Under the pieces are notes generated by a model, which had not been told where the DNA came from, ran no database searches, and saw only the letters and a list, made by a program, of their open reading frames with translations. Below are positions 15,653-25,132 of a stretch of DNA of 27,524 nt, one piece after another. This DNA is from an uncultured Clostridia bacterium (GTDB lineage Bacteria; Bacillota_A; Clostridia; TANB77; CAG-508), in assembly GCA_947625985.1 (NCBI GenBank), contig CANQQF010000021.1, forward strand, positions 1 to 27,524, written 5' to 3'. Each line of letters begins with the position of its first letter. Positions within the stretch are counted from its first letter, which is position 1. The position numbers and the translations under genes are program-made.

Positions 15653-18109
15653 ATGGCAAATAAAAAAGGAAAAAGGGCATATAATAAAAGTAAGAAGAAA
15701 AAAGCTACAACAAAAATGGATATGATGGTAGTAGGAATAATTATATTAAGTATATTGTTAGCGGTTTTAATATATACGAAATCAGGGTTTGTTGGAAATA
15801 AACTACATGAAGTACTTGGTGGAATGTTTGGAATTATGGAATATATAATTCCAATAGGAACTTTTATTCTTGGTATAAAATTAGCATGTGAAGATAGAAA
15901 TAGTATAGGAACAAAATTAGCATTATATTTATTAATGATAATTAGTGTTTCTGTAATTTTTAGTGTCTTTCAGATTTCTTTTGGAGAGTTAAATACTTCA
16001 AAAGAAATCTCAGAGGTTGCAAAAGATGCATATGAAATAGGAATGTTGGCAAAAGGTGGTGGAGCACTTGGATGTATTATAGCTGTTCCATTAGTAAATT
16101 TACTTGGAATTGTGGGTGCAATAATATTAAGCATAGGAATTACAATACTTTTAATGATAGTTACATTTGGAATAAATGCTTCTGAAATTATTAGTAACAA
16201 TGTTGATAAAATGAAAGAAAAAAGAGAAGAAAGATTACGTTATAAAATGGAAGAACAATTTGATGAAGAGGAAGAAGATGTTCCAGTAAATACACATCAA
16301 CGTGCAACACAAGCAAAACGTATGCAATCAGCTATAAACAAGAATAATAAATCAAAGGCTAAAGCTAAGAAAATTTTTGAAGAAATAAGTGAAGAGCCAA
16401 AAGAAGATGAACTTGAAAATCAAATCAAAATCAATTTTGGAGGAGCTCAGATAGATGAATTAAACAAAATTGATAAAAAATCTGGAAAGAAATTAGCCAC
16501 AAAATCAACTAAAAAAGAAAAACCACAACCAGACGTCATTGAAGCTAATTTATTTAGTACAGTTGAAAAGGAAAAAGAAAGTAATACAAAAGAAGTTTTA
16601 CAATTAGAGCATACAATAACTGTAGAAGACGAAAATTATGAATATCCACCTATAGAAATATTAAGTAAAGGTAAGCAAAAAGCATTAAAAGGTGGTGCAA
16701 AAGCTTTAACAAATACAGCGTCAAAATTACAAAGAACATTATATAGTTTTGGAGTATCTGCAAAAGTTGAAAATGTTTCAGTAGGTCCAGCTATAACTAG
16801 ATATGAATTAAAACCTGCTGAAGGTGTTCGTGTTAGTAAAATAGCCAATTTAGCTGATGACATTGCATTAAATTTGGCAGCAGAGACAATTCGTATAGAA
16901 GCGCCAATACCAGGAAAACAAGCTGTTGGAATTGAAGTTCCAAATAAAGAAAGACAGGCTGTACATTTGAGAGAAGTTTTAGAAAGTGCTACTTTTGAAG
17001 ATTATGATTCTAAAACAGCTGTAGCTTTAGGAAAAGATGTTGCAGGAGAAACAGAAATTGCAGATATAGCAAAAATGCCACATGTATTAATAGCAGGTTC
17101 TACAGGATCTGGTAAAAGTGTATGTATAAATACGATTATTACGAGTATTATATATAAATCTAAACCAAGTGAAGTAAAGTTTGTTATGATAGATCCTAAG
17201 GTTGTAGAATTATCAGTATATAATGGAATACCACATCTATTAATACCAGTTGTGACAGATCCTAAAAAAGCTGCAGGTGCATTATCATGGGCAGTTCAAG
17301 AAATGGAAAACAGATATAGTCTTTTTGCTGAAAAAGGTGTAAGGGATTTAAAAGGATATAATCAAATAATTGAAAGAAAACAAAAGGGAGTAGGAAAGCT
17401 TCCAAAGATTGTCATAATAATTGATGAGTTAGCAGACTTAATGATGGTAGCTAAAAATGATGTTGAAGATGCTATTTGTAGATTAGCTCAAAAGGCAAGG
17501 GCTGCAGGAATGCATCTAGTTATAGCTACACAAAGACCATCTGTTGATGTAATTACTGGATTAATTAAAGCTAATGTGCCTTCAAGAATTGCATTTGCAG
17601 TATCTTCACAAGTGGATTCTAGGACAATACTTGATTCAGTTGGTGCTGAAAAACTACTAGGTAAAGGAGATATGTTATTTTTCCCATCTGGAGCACCTAA
17701 ACCATCAAGAGTACAAGGTGCATTTGTATCAGATGATGAAGTAGAAAAAATTGTTGATTTCTTGAAATTAAATGGAGAAGCAAAATATAGTGAAGATATA
17801 ATAGAAACCATAGAAAATAGTGGAAAAACAGAAAAAGAATTGGCTCAAGAACAATCTGCAGATGATGATGCAGATCCATTTCTATCAGATGCTATAGAAA
17901 CAGTTGTTGAAACAGGACAAGCTTCAACTTCATTTATACAAAGAAGATTTAAAGTTGGTTATGCAAGGGCAGGAAGAATTATAGATCAAATGGAAGAGAG
18001 AGGTATAATTTCAGGATATCAAGGAAGTAAACCAAGACAAGTATTAATGACAATGGAAAGACTTAATGAATTAAAAATGTCAACAGAAGCTAAAGAGAAC
18101 ATAGACTAA
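15653..18109 (+). CDS. ftsK: DNA translocase FtsK/SpoIIIE
   Basis: 818 residues from the ATG at 15653; the in-frame ATG at 15644 overlaps the AAAGGA ribosome binding site. This hexameric motor pumps DNA through the closing septum, in division or into the forespore. The basic N-terminus is followed by about four membrane helices (25-42, 57-78, 88-110, 137-172). A charged linker (about 180-320) has no recognisable fold. The motor spans about 355-700 with Walker A GSTGSGKS (482-489), Walker B VIIIDELADLMM (587-598) and the FtsK signature ATQRPSVDVITGLIKANVPSRIAF. The C-terminal gamma winged helix (741-800: DPFLSDAIETV, RRFKVGYARAGRIIDQME) reads DNA polarity sequences and, in FtsK, activates XerD. 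Whether it serves division, sporulation or both cannot be told from sequence. This size is typical of Firmicutes SpoIIIE/SftA-like proteins. Confidence 0.95.
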   Translation: MANKKGKRAYNKSKKKKATTKMDMMVVGIIILSILLAVLIYTKSGFVGNKLHEVLGGMFGIMEYIIPIGTFILGIKLACEDRNSIGTKLALYLLMIISVSVIFSVFQISFGELNTSKEISEVAKDAYEIGMLAKGGGALGCIIAVPLVNLLGIVGAIILSIGITILLMIVTFGINASEIISNNVDKMKEKREERLRYKMEEQFDEEEEDVPVNTHQRATQAKRMQSAINKNNKSKAKAKKIFEEISEEPKEDELENQIKINFGGAQIDELNKIDKKSGKKLATKSTKKEKPQPDVIEANLFSTVEKEKESNTKEVLQLEHTITVEDENYEYPPIEILSKGKQKALKGGAKALTNTASKLQRTLYSFGVSAKVENVSVGPAITRYELKPAEGVRVSKIANLADDIALNLAAETIRIEAPIPGKQAVGIEVPNKERQAVHLREVLESATFEDYDSKTAVALGKDVAGETEIADIAKMPHVLIAGSTGSGKSVCINTIITSIIYKSKPSEVKFVMIDPKVVELSVYNGIPHLLIPVVTDPKKAAGALSWAVQEMENRYSLFAEKGVRDLKGYNQIIERKQKGVGKLPKIVIIIDELADLMMVAKNDVEDAICRLAQKARAAGMHLVIATQRPSVDVITGLIKANVPSRIAFAVSSQVDSRTILDSVGAEKLLGKGDMLFFPSGAPKPSRVQGAFVSDDEVEKIVDFLKLNGEAKYSEDIIETIENSGKTEKELAQEQSADDDADPFLSDAIETVVETGQASTSFIQRRFKVGYARAGRIIDQMEERGIISGYQGSKPRQVLMTMERLNELKMSTEAKENID

Positions 18110-18147
18110 ATAGTTGTACATATTTAAACAATGGAGGTCTAAGTGAG

Positions 18148-19734
18148 TTGCAAAAGAAAAAAGAAAAGCTATTAGGTAAAATAGTTAAAAAGAATTATAA
18201 TAATAGGTTAGAAGCAGTACTTGAAAAAAAGAATGTTTCAGAACATACTAAAAGTATTCTTTTAAGTATATTTTATAAAATCGAAAGTGCCTATCCGGAT
18301 TATAAAATGGTAAAAAGGAATGTGGAATCAAAAGATGAATATATTGAAAATATAATTTCAATAATAGAAAGATATTGTGATAGCATAGACGTAATTTCAC
18401 CAACTTCTCCACGAAGTCAGGAATTAGGGAGAAGGGTATTTTTAATTGATAAACAGAGGAATAGTATTAAATGTTATCCTGTTGAAAGGAAGATATTATA
18501 TGCAATATCAAAAATAGGAAAGGCAGAATATATTTTAGATAAAGAAAAATATGAAGTATATGCTAAACCTGTTTCAGAATTAATAAATGTAGGTAGTAAT
18601 ATTAATACAGTTGAGCCATTGAGAGATTTTAATGGATATTCATGGACAACTATATCAAATGAAATAGAAAGTATTGAACATAACTTAATTTATCAAAATA
18701 TGAGAATGTTAGTAGGATACCAATTTTTAAATGAATGGGTTAAAAATGATGATTATGCTGTGGATTATATGAATTTATTTAGAAAATATTTAAGAAACTT
18801 CTATGGACAGGCTTGTTCGAATGCTATTTCTGAAACAATTATCCAAATAGCAATTTATTTAGATGAAAAATTTAACAAAGAAGATCCTATAAAATTAGAT
18901 GAATCTGAAGAGGAAATTTTAAAATTATTAGGAATTATTCATGATAAAAAACTTTTTACAGAAAATATTTTTAGTAAAAAAAGAACTATTAGTGAAAAAA
19001 TAAAAAATATTGATACAATACTTAATAATCAAGCTCTATTACAATCTGAATTTGAAAAGAGAAATTATTATTTACCAGCTGATAAAAAAATTAGAAATCT
19101 AAATGACTTGGAAATACAGTTGACAAATGAAAGAGAAAATGAATTTTCTAAAATAGAAAAATTGAATAAACTTTTATTACCTACTAATTTTATTAATTAT
19201 CAAAAACAACTAGAAGAAAAAGGCAAGTATTTAAAATTAGTAAAAGCTGATAAATCTCAAGCAGATCTAAATGGTTTAATAATAAATCTTCAAATAATAT
19301 TTTTAAGATGTTTTGCATCAAGAATTAAATACGCAAAAAGCAAATCAGATGTAGAAGATTTATTATATGAATTCAGATATTACAATTTATTGAATTTTAG
19401 TAAACAACAATTAATACGTGATATAGAAGAATTACAGAATGAATTACAAAAAACTTTGTCAGTATTAATATATAGAATGAAAGAAGAAGGAATAACTGGT
19501 GAATTTTCTGCTATTTCTGAGATAGAAAATAGAATATTTTCAGCAATATTATCAATAAAAACAATTAATTTAAATGATGTTAATGTTGAAATAAGAAAAG
19601 AAAACGAAAGTGTTTACTTATATATATATGACGAAGAAGATTTTGAGACAAAGATAGAGATAGGAAAATCAAATCAAATACAAAAGAATGACTTAGGAAT
19701 AAAATTTAATAAAAAAGTTAAAGTATTTTATTAA
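18148..19734 (+). CDS. Conserved-looking protein of unknown function, 528 residues
   Basis: Starts at TTG 18148 with GGAGG 10 nt upstream (slightly long); no better in-frame start is visible. I do not recognise a family. There is no signal peptide or membrane segment, so it is probably cytoplasmic. It is mostly predicted helix, with a basic N-terminus (KKKEKLLGKIVKKNYNNRLE), a central Asp/Glu/Lys-rich helical part, a likely coiled coil near 410-450 (SKQQLIRDIEELQNELQKTL) and a short beta-rich C-terminus (NVEIRKENESVYLYIYDEEDFETKIEIG). It follows ftsK after 38 bp and precedes the metallo-hydrolase gene, and is probably in the same transcription unit. Its last codons and stop form the left arm of a 17-bp perfect hairpin. 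Codon use matches its neighbours, so there is no sign of recent transfer. Confidence 0.75.
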   Translation: MQKKKEKLLGKIVKKNYNNRLEAVLEKKNVSEHTKSILLSIFYKIESAYPDYKMVKRNVESKDEYIENIISIIERYCDSIDVISPTSPRSQELGRRVFLIDKQRNSIKCYPVERKILYAISKIGKAEYILDKEKYEVYAKPVSELINVGSNINTVEPLRDFNGYSWTTISNEIESIEHNLIYQNMRMLVGYQFLNEWVKNDDYAVDYMNLFRKYLRNFYGQACSNAISETIIQIAIYLDEKFNKEDPIKLDESEEEILKLLGIIHDKKLFTENIFSKKRTISEKIKNIDTILNNQALLQSEFEKRNYYLPADKKIRNLNDLEIQLTNERENEFSKIEKLNKLLLPTNFINYQKQLEEKGKYLKLVKADKSQADLNGLIINLQIIFLRCFASRIKYAKSKSDVEDLLYEFRYYNLLNFSKQQLIRDIEELQNELQKTLSVLIYRMKEEGITGEFSAISEIENRIFSAILSIKTINLNDVNVEIRKENESVYLYIYDEEDFETKIEIGKSNQIQKNDLGIKFNKKVKVFY

Positions 19735-19757
19735 AGTTTTTTAATAAAATACTTTAA
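19718..19757. repeat. 17-bp perfect inverted repeat at a gene junction
   Basis: Left arm 19718-19734 and right arm 19741-19757 are exact reverse complements, with a 6-nt loop AGTTTT. The left arm includes the stop codon of the upstream gene; the right arm ends 5 nt before the GGGAGG of the next gene. On the plus strand no T-tract follows, so it is not a standard terminator; on the minus strand a T-run does follow, but no minus-strand gene is present. It may stabilise or process the mRNA, or modulate access to the downstream ribosome binding site. Confidence 0.7.
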
Positions 19758-19776
19758 TGTGAGGGAGGATACTATA

Positions 19777-21438
19777 TTGAAGATCACATTTTTAGGAGCT
19801 GCTAGAACGGTTACAGGTTCTAATTATTTAGTAGAAGGTGCTGGGAAAAAATTTTTGGTTGATTGTGGAATGTGGCAAGGAAAAGCCGAACAAGAGATGG
19901 AAAATGAACAAGAATTTGAATATAATCCAGCAGATATTGACTTTATGTTATTAACACATGCACATATAGATCATTCTGGAAGAATACCAAAATTATATAA
20001 TGAAGGATTTAAAAATAAAATATATGCACACAAAGCTACATGCGATTTATGTGCATTAATGTTGCCAGATAGTGGACATATACAAGAACAAGAAAATAAA
20101 TGGAAAAACAAAAAACGAATTAGAGCTGGTAAAGAAGAAAAACCACCATTATATACAGCAGAAGATGCAATGAATTGTCTTGAACTATTTGAACCAGTTC
20201 AATACGATGAAATAATTGAAGTTGATGAAAATATACATGTTAGATTTAATGATGCAGGACATATGCTTGGGTCTAGTATTATTGAATTATGGGTAAAAGA
20301 AGGAGAAAAAGAAACAAAAACTGTATTTACAGGGGATCTTGGAAACAATGATATTCCACTTTTAGATTCACCAACAATGATTGAAGATACAGATTATTTA
20401 GTAATGGAGTCAACTTATGGAAGCAGACTACATATGAGAAATGATGATAAAGCAGAAATGTTTTTGGATATAGTTGCCGAAACTTTAGATAATGAGGGAA
20501 CGGTTGTAATACCTTCATTTGCTGTAGGTAGAACGCAAGAAATTTTATATGAAATAAATAAATTAAAAGAAAATCATATAAATGATGAAGAGTTCCAAAG
20601 AAAATACAAAAAATTAATGTCTACACCAGTTTATGTAGATAGTCCTCTTGCTATTTCTGCAACAGATGTATTTAAAGAAAATACGAATTTATTTGAAGAA
20701 AATATAAAAAATGAAATATTAAGTGGAAATAACCCATTGGAATTTCCAGGTTTACAATTTACAATGACAGTGGAAGATTCAAGAGCGTTAAATGAAAAAA
20801 ACGAACCATCAATTATTATTTCAGCAAGTGGTATGTGTGAAGTAGGAAGAATTAAACATCATTTAAAGCATACAATATGGAACCCTAAAAATACTATACT
20901 ATTTGTAGGATACCAAGCTCCAGGAACATTAGGATATAGTATAATTAATGGAGCAACTTCAATAAAAATATTTGGTGAAGAGTTAGCAGTAAACGCACGT
21001 ATTGAATATATTGAAGGTTATTCAGGACATGCTGATCAAGAATGGTTAATGAATTTTATATATTCATTTATAAAAAAGCCAAAACATATATTTTTAGTTC
21101 ATGGTGAAGAAGAATCTGAAGAAGTCTTGAAAGATAAAATTGAAACTGAAACAGGTATTAGTGTAAATATGCCAGAATTTGGGGAAACTTTTGAATTAAC
21201 AGGTGATGAAGAACAAGTAGTTAGAAGAACAGCAGCACTTGAAAGAAAAGTAATAGAGAAGACGATTAGAGGAGAAATATTAATAAGATTAGAGAAAATA
21301 AAAAAAGAAATTAAAGATATGGATGCTTATGTTAAGGATGACGTAAAAGATGAAAAATTAACTGATCGCGACATTTTCAGAATAAATGAAAAGATAAAGG
21401 ATTTAGAAAAACAAATTTTAAATGTTATAGAAGGGTAA
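19777..21438 (+). CDS. Metallo-beta-lactamase/beta-CASP family RNA-processing-type hydrolase
   Basis: 553 residues from the TTG at 19777, with GGGAGG 8 nt upstream; an in-frame GTG at 19759 precedes that site and is less likely. The MBL core has THAHIDHSG (HxHxDH), DAGHMLGS and FTGDLG. The beta-CASP domain shows ESTYGSRLH, PSFAVGRTQEILYEI, VDSPLA, SASGMCEVGRIKHHLKH and GYQAPGTLGYSI, ending in GYSGHADQEWL and FLVHGEEES. This set defines the CPSF73/YSH1-like bacterial subgroup (COG1236), relatives of RNase J but without its specific C-terminal domain. The extra C-terminal tail (about 100 residues) is helical and charged. Likely a zinc-dependent endo- or exoribonuclease; the RNA target is unknown. 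A GH15-type gene follows after 10 bp. Confidence 0.9.
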   Translation: MKITFLGAARTVTGSNYLVEGAGKKFLVDCGMWQGKAEQEMENEQEFEYNPADIDFMLLTHAHIDHSGRIPKLYNEGFKNKIYAHKATCDLCALMLPDSGHIQEQENKWKNKKRIRAGKEEKPPLYTAEDAMNCLELFEPVQYDEIIEVDENIHVRFNDAGHMLGSSIIELWVKEGEKETKTVFTGDLGNNDIPLLDSPTMIEDTDYLVMESTYGSRLHMRNDDKAEMFLDIVAETLDNEGTVVIPSFAVGRTQEILYEINKLKENHINDEEFQRKYKKLMSTPVYVDSPLAISATDVFKENTNLFEENIKNEILSGNNPLEFPGLQFTMTVEDSRALNEKNEPSIIISASGMCEVGRIKHHLKHTIWNPKNTILFVGYQAPGTLGYSIINGATSIKIFGEELAVNARIEYIEGYSGHADQEWLMNFIYSFIKKPKHIFLVHGEEESEEVLKDKIETETGISVNMPEFGETFELTGDEEQVVRRTAALERKVIEKTIRGEILIRLEKIKKEIKDMDAYVKDDVKDEKLTDRDIFRINEKIKDLEKQILNVIEG

Positions 21439-21448
21439 TAGAGATAAA

Positions 21449-23410
21449 ATGGATAACAAATATTTTAATGAAGCAATAATAGGAAATAAAAATATTTTAG
21501 CAACATTTACATCAAGAGGTGAAATGCAAAGAATGTATTTTCCATCTAAGGACAATAGGCAATATATAGAATTTTTTCATGCAGGAATAAAAATAAATGA
21601 TTCAGATGTAATATATTTACATGATGATATAAATAATGTTTATAAACAGTATTATGAGACAGATACAAATGTATTAAATACAGAAATAACAAACACATAT
21701 TTTAATATAAAAATATTACAAACAGATTTTGTAATTTTAAAAGAAAATGTATTAGTAAAAAGATATATGTTAATAAATGAAGGAAAGATAGATTTAAATG
21801 TAAAATTTTATATACATTCAGCTTTATTAACTGATAATAATAATATGGTAGGAAGTAAAGTAGTAGATGGAGGAATGTTACAATATGCACATGATTTTTC
21901 TATTTCGACAATTGCAAAAGGAAAAAATATAGATTCACATCAATTAAATGGAAGTAAAGAAACTATAAAAAGGGGAGAAATTCATGACAAAGACTATATT
22001 GGAATGTCAAATGATTCAAGCGTTAGTTACGATTTAGGTAAAATATCTCCTAACGAGAAAAAAGAATTTGAAATTTGCATATTAGTTGATGAAAATAAAA
22101 ATATTTCTGATATGGAAAAAGAAATTAATAGAGTTAAAAAAATAGATTTAAATAAGGAATATACTAATACAAAATCATATTGGAGAAAATATGTAAAAAA
22201 TCATAATGGTTTAAATGTTAAAGAACCTAAAAATAGTTATGAAGAAAGATTATTTGAAATATATAAAAGAACTATTTTATTATTCCCACTTTTAACAAAT
22301 CAAGATACAGGAGGAGTAATTGCTTCACCTGAGATTGATGAGAATCGTTCTAAATGTGGAATGTATGCATACTGTTGGCCACGTGATGCAGTATTTATAG
22401 GAAGAGCTTTTGATATTCTAAAAATGGATAAAGAATCAGAAAAATTTTATAAAGTATTCTGTAAAAAAACACAAAGTAGAAATGGTATGTGGGAACAACG
22501 TTTTTATACAGATGGAAAATTAGCTCCATGTTGGGGATACCAAATAGATGAAACTGCAAGTGTAGTATATGGAGTATATGAACATTATAAATATACAAAA
22601 AATGAAAAATTTTTAAAAGATACATTACCAATGTGTGAAAGGGCAATAAAGTTTTTAAAAGATTATGTTAAAGACTGGCTAGGAATCAGAGTTGTTATTG
22701 ATAATAAAAAAGATACTGTTCAAGAAGAAATTGAAGCAACATATAAAAAAGAAGGACATAAATATCCAATAAGTTATGATTTATGGGAAATGTGTGAAGG
22801 TGTTCATTTATATTCAATAGCTGCAATTTATGGAGCATTTAATAGCTTATTAAAAATATATGAAGTATTAGGAAAAAATACTTCTAACTTTGAAAATAAT
22901 AGGTTAAAAGATGATAAAGTATTAAGAAATATTCAAGAATTAGAAAAATTGATGGTTCAACTAAAAAAATATATTAATGTAAATTTGTATGATGAAGAAA
23001 AGAAAAGTTATGTAAGAAATGCTGATGATAGAAAAATGGATATAAGTATATTAGGAGCAGTTACTCCATTTAATGTGTTCAGACCTAAGGAAAAGAAAAT
23101 ACAAAATACAGTTGAAAGAATAAATTTAAGTTTACGTACATATACAGGAGGATATCAAAGATTTGAATATGATCATTATATGGATGGAAATCCTTGGCCA
23201 ATTGCTAATTTATGGATGACATTATATTATATTGAAAGTGGAGAAAAGAAAAAAGCAAAAGAAACATTTGATTTTGTAGTAAAAACTGCAGGAAGACATA
23301 GTTTGCTTGGAGAACAAATTGATAACAGTACTTTAAAACCAAATTGGGTATATGGATTAGGTTGGTCACATGCAATGTTTATTATTGTGATGGAAAAGTT
23401 GTTTAAATAA
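21449..23410 (+). CDS. Intracellular GH15-type glycoside hydrolase (glucoamylase-like)
   Basis: 653 residues. An N-terminal beta-sandwich (about 1-240: NKNILATFTSRGEMQRMYFPS) precedes an (alpha/alpha)6 barrel (about 262-650), the layout of bacterial and archaeal glucoamylases. Catalytic-region motifs: MYAYCWPRDAVF (305-316), GMWEQRFYTDG, WGYQIDETASVVYG (362-375), YDLWEMCEG (443-451, general acid Glu447), GGYQRFEYDHYMDGNPWPIANLW and LLGEQID (general base Glu in this segment). No signal peptide is present, so it would act on intracellular alpha-glucans or oligosaccharides such as glycogen or maltodextrin fragments. Substrate is not proven: trehalose or isomalto-oligosaccharides are alternatives. 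The ribosome binding site is weak. No other glycan genes lie nearby; it appears to be carried in the transcription unit of the metallo-hydrolase. Confidence 0.85.
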   Translation: MDNKYFNEAIIGNKNILATFTSRGEMQRMYFPSKDNRQYIEFFHAGIKINDSDVIYLHDDINNVYKQYYETDTNVLNTEITNTYFNIKILQTDFVILKENVLVKRYMLINEGKIDLNVKFYIHSALLTDNNNMVGSKVVDGGMLQYAHDFSISTIAKGKNIDSHQLNGSKETIKRGEIHDKDYIGMSNDSSVSYDLGKISPNEKKEFEICILVDENKNISDMEKEINRVKKIDLNKEYTNTKSYWRKYVKNHNGLNVKEPKNSYEERLFEIYKRTILLFPLLTNQDTGGVIASPEIDENRSKCGMYAYCWPRDAVFIGRAFDILKMDKESEKFYKVFCKKTQSRNGMWEQRFYTDGKLAPCWGYQIDETASVVYGVYEHYKYTKNEKFLKDTLPMCERAIKFLKDYVKDWLGIRVVIDNKKDTVQEEIEATYKKEGHKYPISYDLWEMCEGVHLYSIAAIYGAFNSLLKIYEVLGKNTSNFENNRLKDDKVLRNIQELEKLMVQLKKYINVNLYDEEKKSYVRNADDRKMDISILGAVTPFNVFRPKEKKIQNTVERINLSLRTYTGGYQRFEYDHYMDGNPWPIANLWMTLYYIESGEKKKAKETFDFVVKTAGRHSLLGEQIDNSTLKPNWVYGLGWSHAMFIIVMEKLFK

Positions 23411-23420
23411 TTATAAAAGG

Positions 23421-23449
23421 TTGCAAAATTTTTTTCATTGTTATAGAAT
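23421..23449 (+). promoter_or_regulatory. Promoter of gap
   Basis: TTGCAA (23421-23426), 17-bp spacer, TAGAAT (23444-23449), giving a leader of about 45 nt. It is followed by the very strong GAGGAGGAG ribosome binding site. Confidence 0.55.
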
Positions 23450-23487
23450 GAGAATAGCTTTTTAAGTGAATAATAAAATAAAAATGA

Positions 23488-24504
<1,017 letters not shown>

Positions 24505-24526
24505 TAATTTAAAACACATATAAATT

Positions 24527-24561
24527 AAAGAAGCACTTAGTTACAAACTAAGTGCTTCTTT
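24527..24561. terminator. Bidirectional terminator between gap and a convergent gene
   Basis: A 16-bp perfect stem (AAAGAAGCACTTAGTT, 24527-24542, with its complement at 24546-24561) around an ACA loop. The stem ends in AAAG/CTTT on both sides, so it can end transcription of gap (plus) and of the small convergent gene (minus). Confidence 0.85.
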
Positions 24562-24566
24562 GAATA

Positions 24567-24872
24567 CTAATTGGTTGAATCTTCAGCAACGACTCTTTGG
24601 ATTTTATCGTAGAATTTTTTGTCAGCTTTTGATGGTTCTCCACCATATGTGATATAGTTCGTGGCTCTACAGTATTTTTGAACATCTGTAGAATCAAATG
24701 AATATTTTTGAAGAGCACGTATATGTGCTTTATCAAAATGTCGAACTGTAACGGTGTTACCATCTCTGACTACAATTTCAGGAATAAAACCCATCTCTCT
24801 ACAATTCTTTTCCTTTAAAATATGTTCACCAAAACTTTCAGCTACCGCGTTGATTGTAGATTCTTTAATCAT
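24567..24872 (-). CDS. Small protein of unknown function, 101 residues
   Basis: The ATG at 24872 (minus strand) has GGAGG 5 nt upstream; an ATG four codons earlier (24884) overlaps that site. I do not recognise the family. It has no signal peptide or membrane helix. The N-terminal third is helical (KESTINAVAESFGEHILKEKN), followed by a short beta stretch (FIPEIVVRDGNTVTVRHFDKAH) and a Lys/Tyr/Asp-rich helical end. It has a strong extended -10 promoter, a leader of about 95 nt and shares a bidirectional terminator with gap, so it is built like a real, independently expressed gene. It is divergent from recD2, but a link with RecD2 is not shown. Confidence 0.75.
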   Translation of the reverse strand: MIKESTINAVAESFGEHILKEKNCREMGFIPEIVVRDGNTVTVRHFDKAHIRALQKYSFDSTDVQKYCRATNYITYGGEPSKADKKFYDKIQRVVAEDSTN

Positions 24873-24973
24873 TTTTTCCTCCATGTTTTTATGTAATTAA
24901 GAAATCAACCAAATTCATTACTATAAACTAGCAATGAAATTAAAATAATGAGTTCAACATAGAACTTATTTTA

Positions 24974-25002
24974 AGTATAACATGATTTACATAAAATATC
25001 AA
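24974..25002 (-). promoter_or_regulatory. Promoter of the small minus-strand gene
   Basis: On the minus strand: TTGATA (24997-25002), 17-bp spacer, extended -10 TGtTATACT (TATACT at 24974-24979). The predicted start is near 24967. An inverted repeat AGTTC-N6-GAACT (24951-24966) sits at the start site, and a hairpin (CATTGCTA/TAGTAATG, 24916-24936, one G-U pair) lies in the leader. Confidence 0.65.
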
Positions 25003-25053
25003 GTGGAATTAAAGAAAAATATAAAAATGTCAAATATTGCGACAAAAAACAAA

Positions 25054-25065
25054 ACAAATATTTGT
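25054..25065. promoter_or_regulatory. Candidate operator palindrome upstream of recD2
   Basis: ACAAATATTTGT, a perfect 12-bp palindrome ending 7 bp before the recD2 -35 box, a position suited to a regulator. It does not match the LexA site pattern GAAC-N4-GTTC, and being AT-rich it may be chance. Confidence 0.25.
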
Positions 25066-25072
25066 ATGTGTA

Positions 25073-25101
25073 TTGACTTTTAAAAACAATATTTATATAA
25101 T
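25073..25101 (+). promoter_or_regulatory. Promoter of recD2
   Basis: TTGACT (25073-25078), exactly 17-bp spacer, perfect TATAAT (25096-25101); the predicted start is near 25108, about 25 nt before the start codon. Confidence 0.75.
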
Positions 25102-25132
25102 GAAAAACGTAAAAATGAAAAGAGGTTGAACA

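Noticed and set aside
24548..24763. A 71-codon minus-strand frame overlapping the small unknown gene
   Set aside because: It has no ribosome site and runs through the terminator stem; the other frame has a clean GGAGG, promoter and terminator.
25028..25046. CtsR- or LexA-like operator (TGTCAAA...CGACAAA; TGTC-N9-GACA)
   Set aside because: The spacing is 5 nt rather than 3 and the second heptad is poor for CtsR; there is no GAAC-N4-GTTC for LexA.
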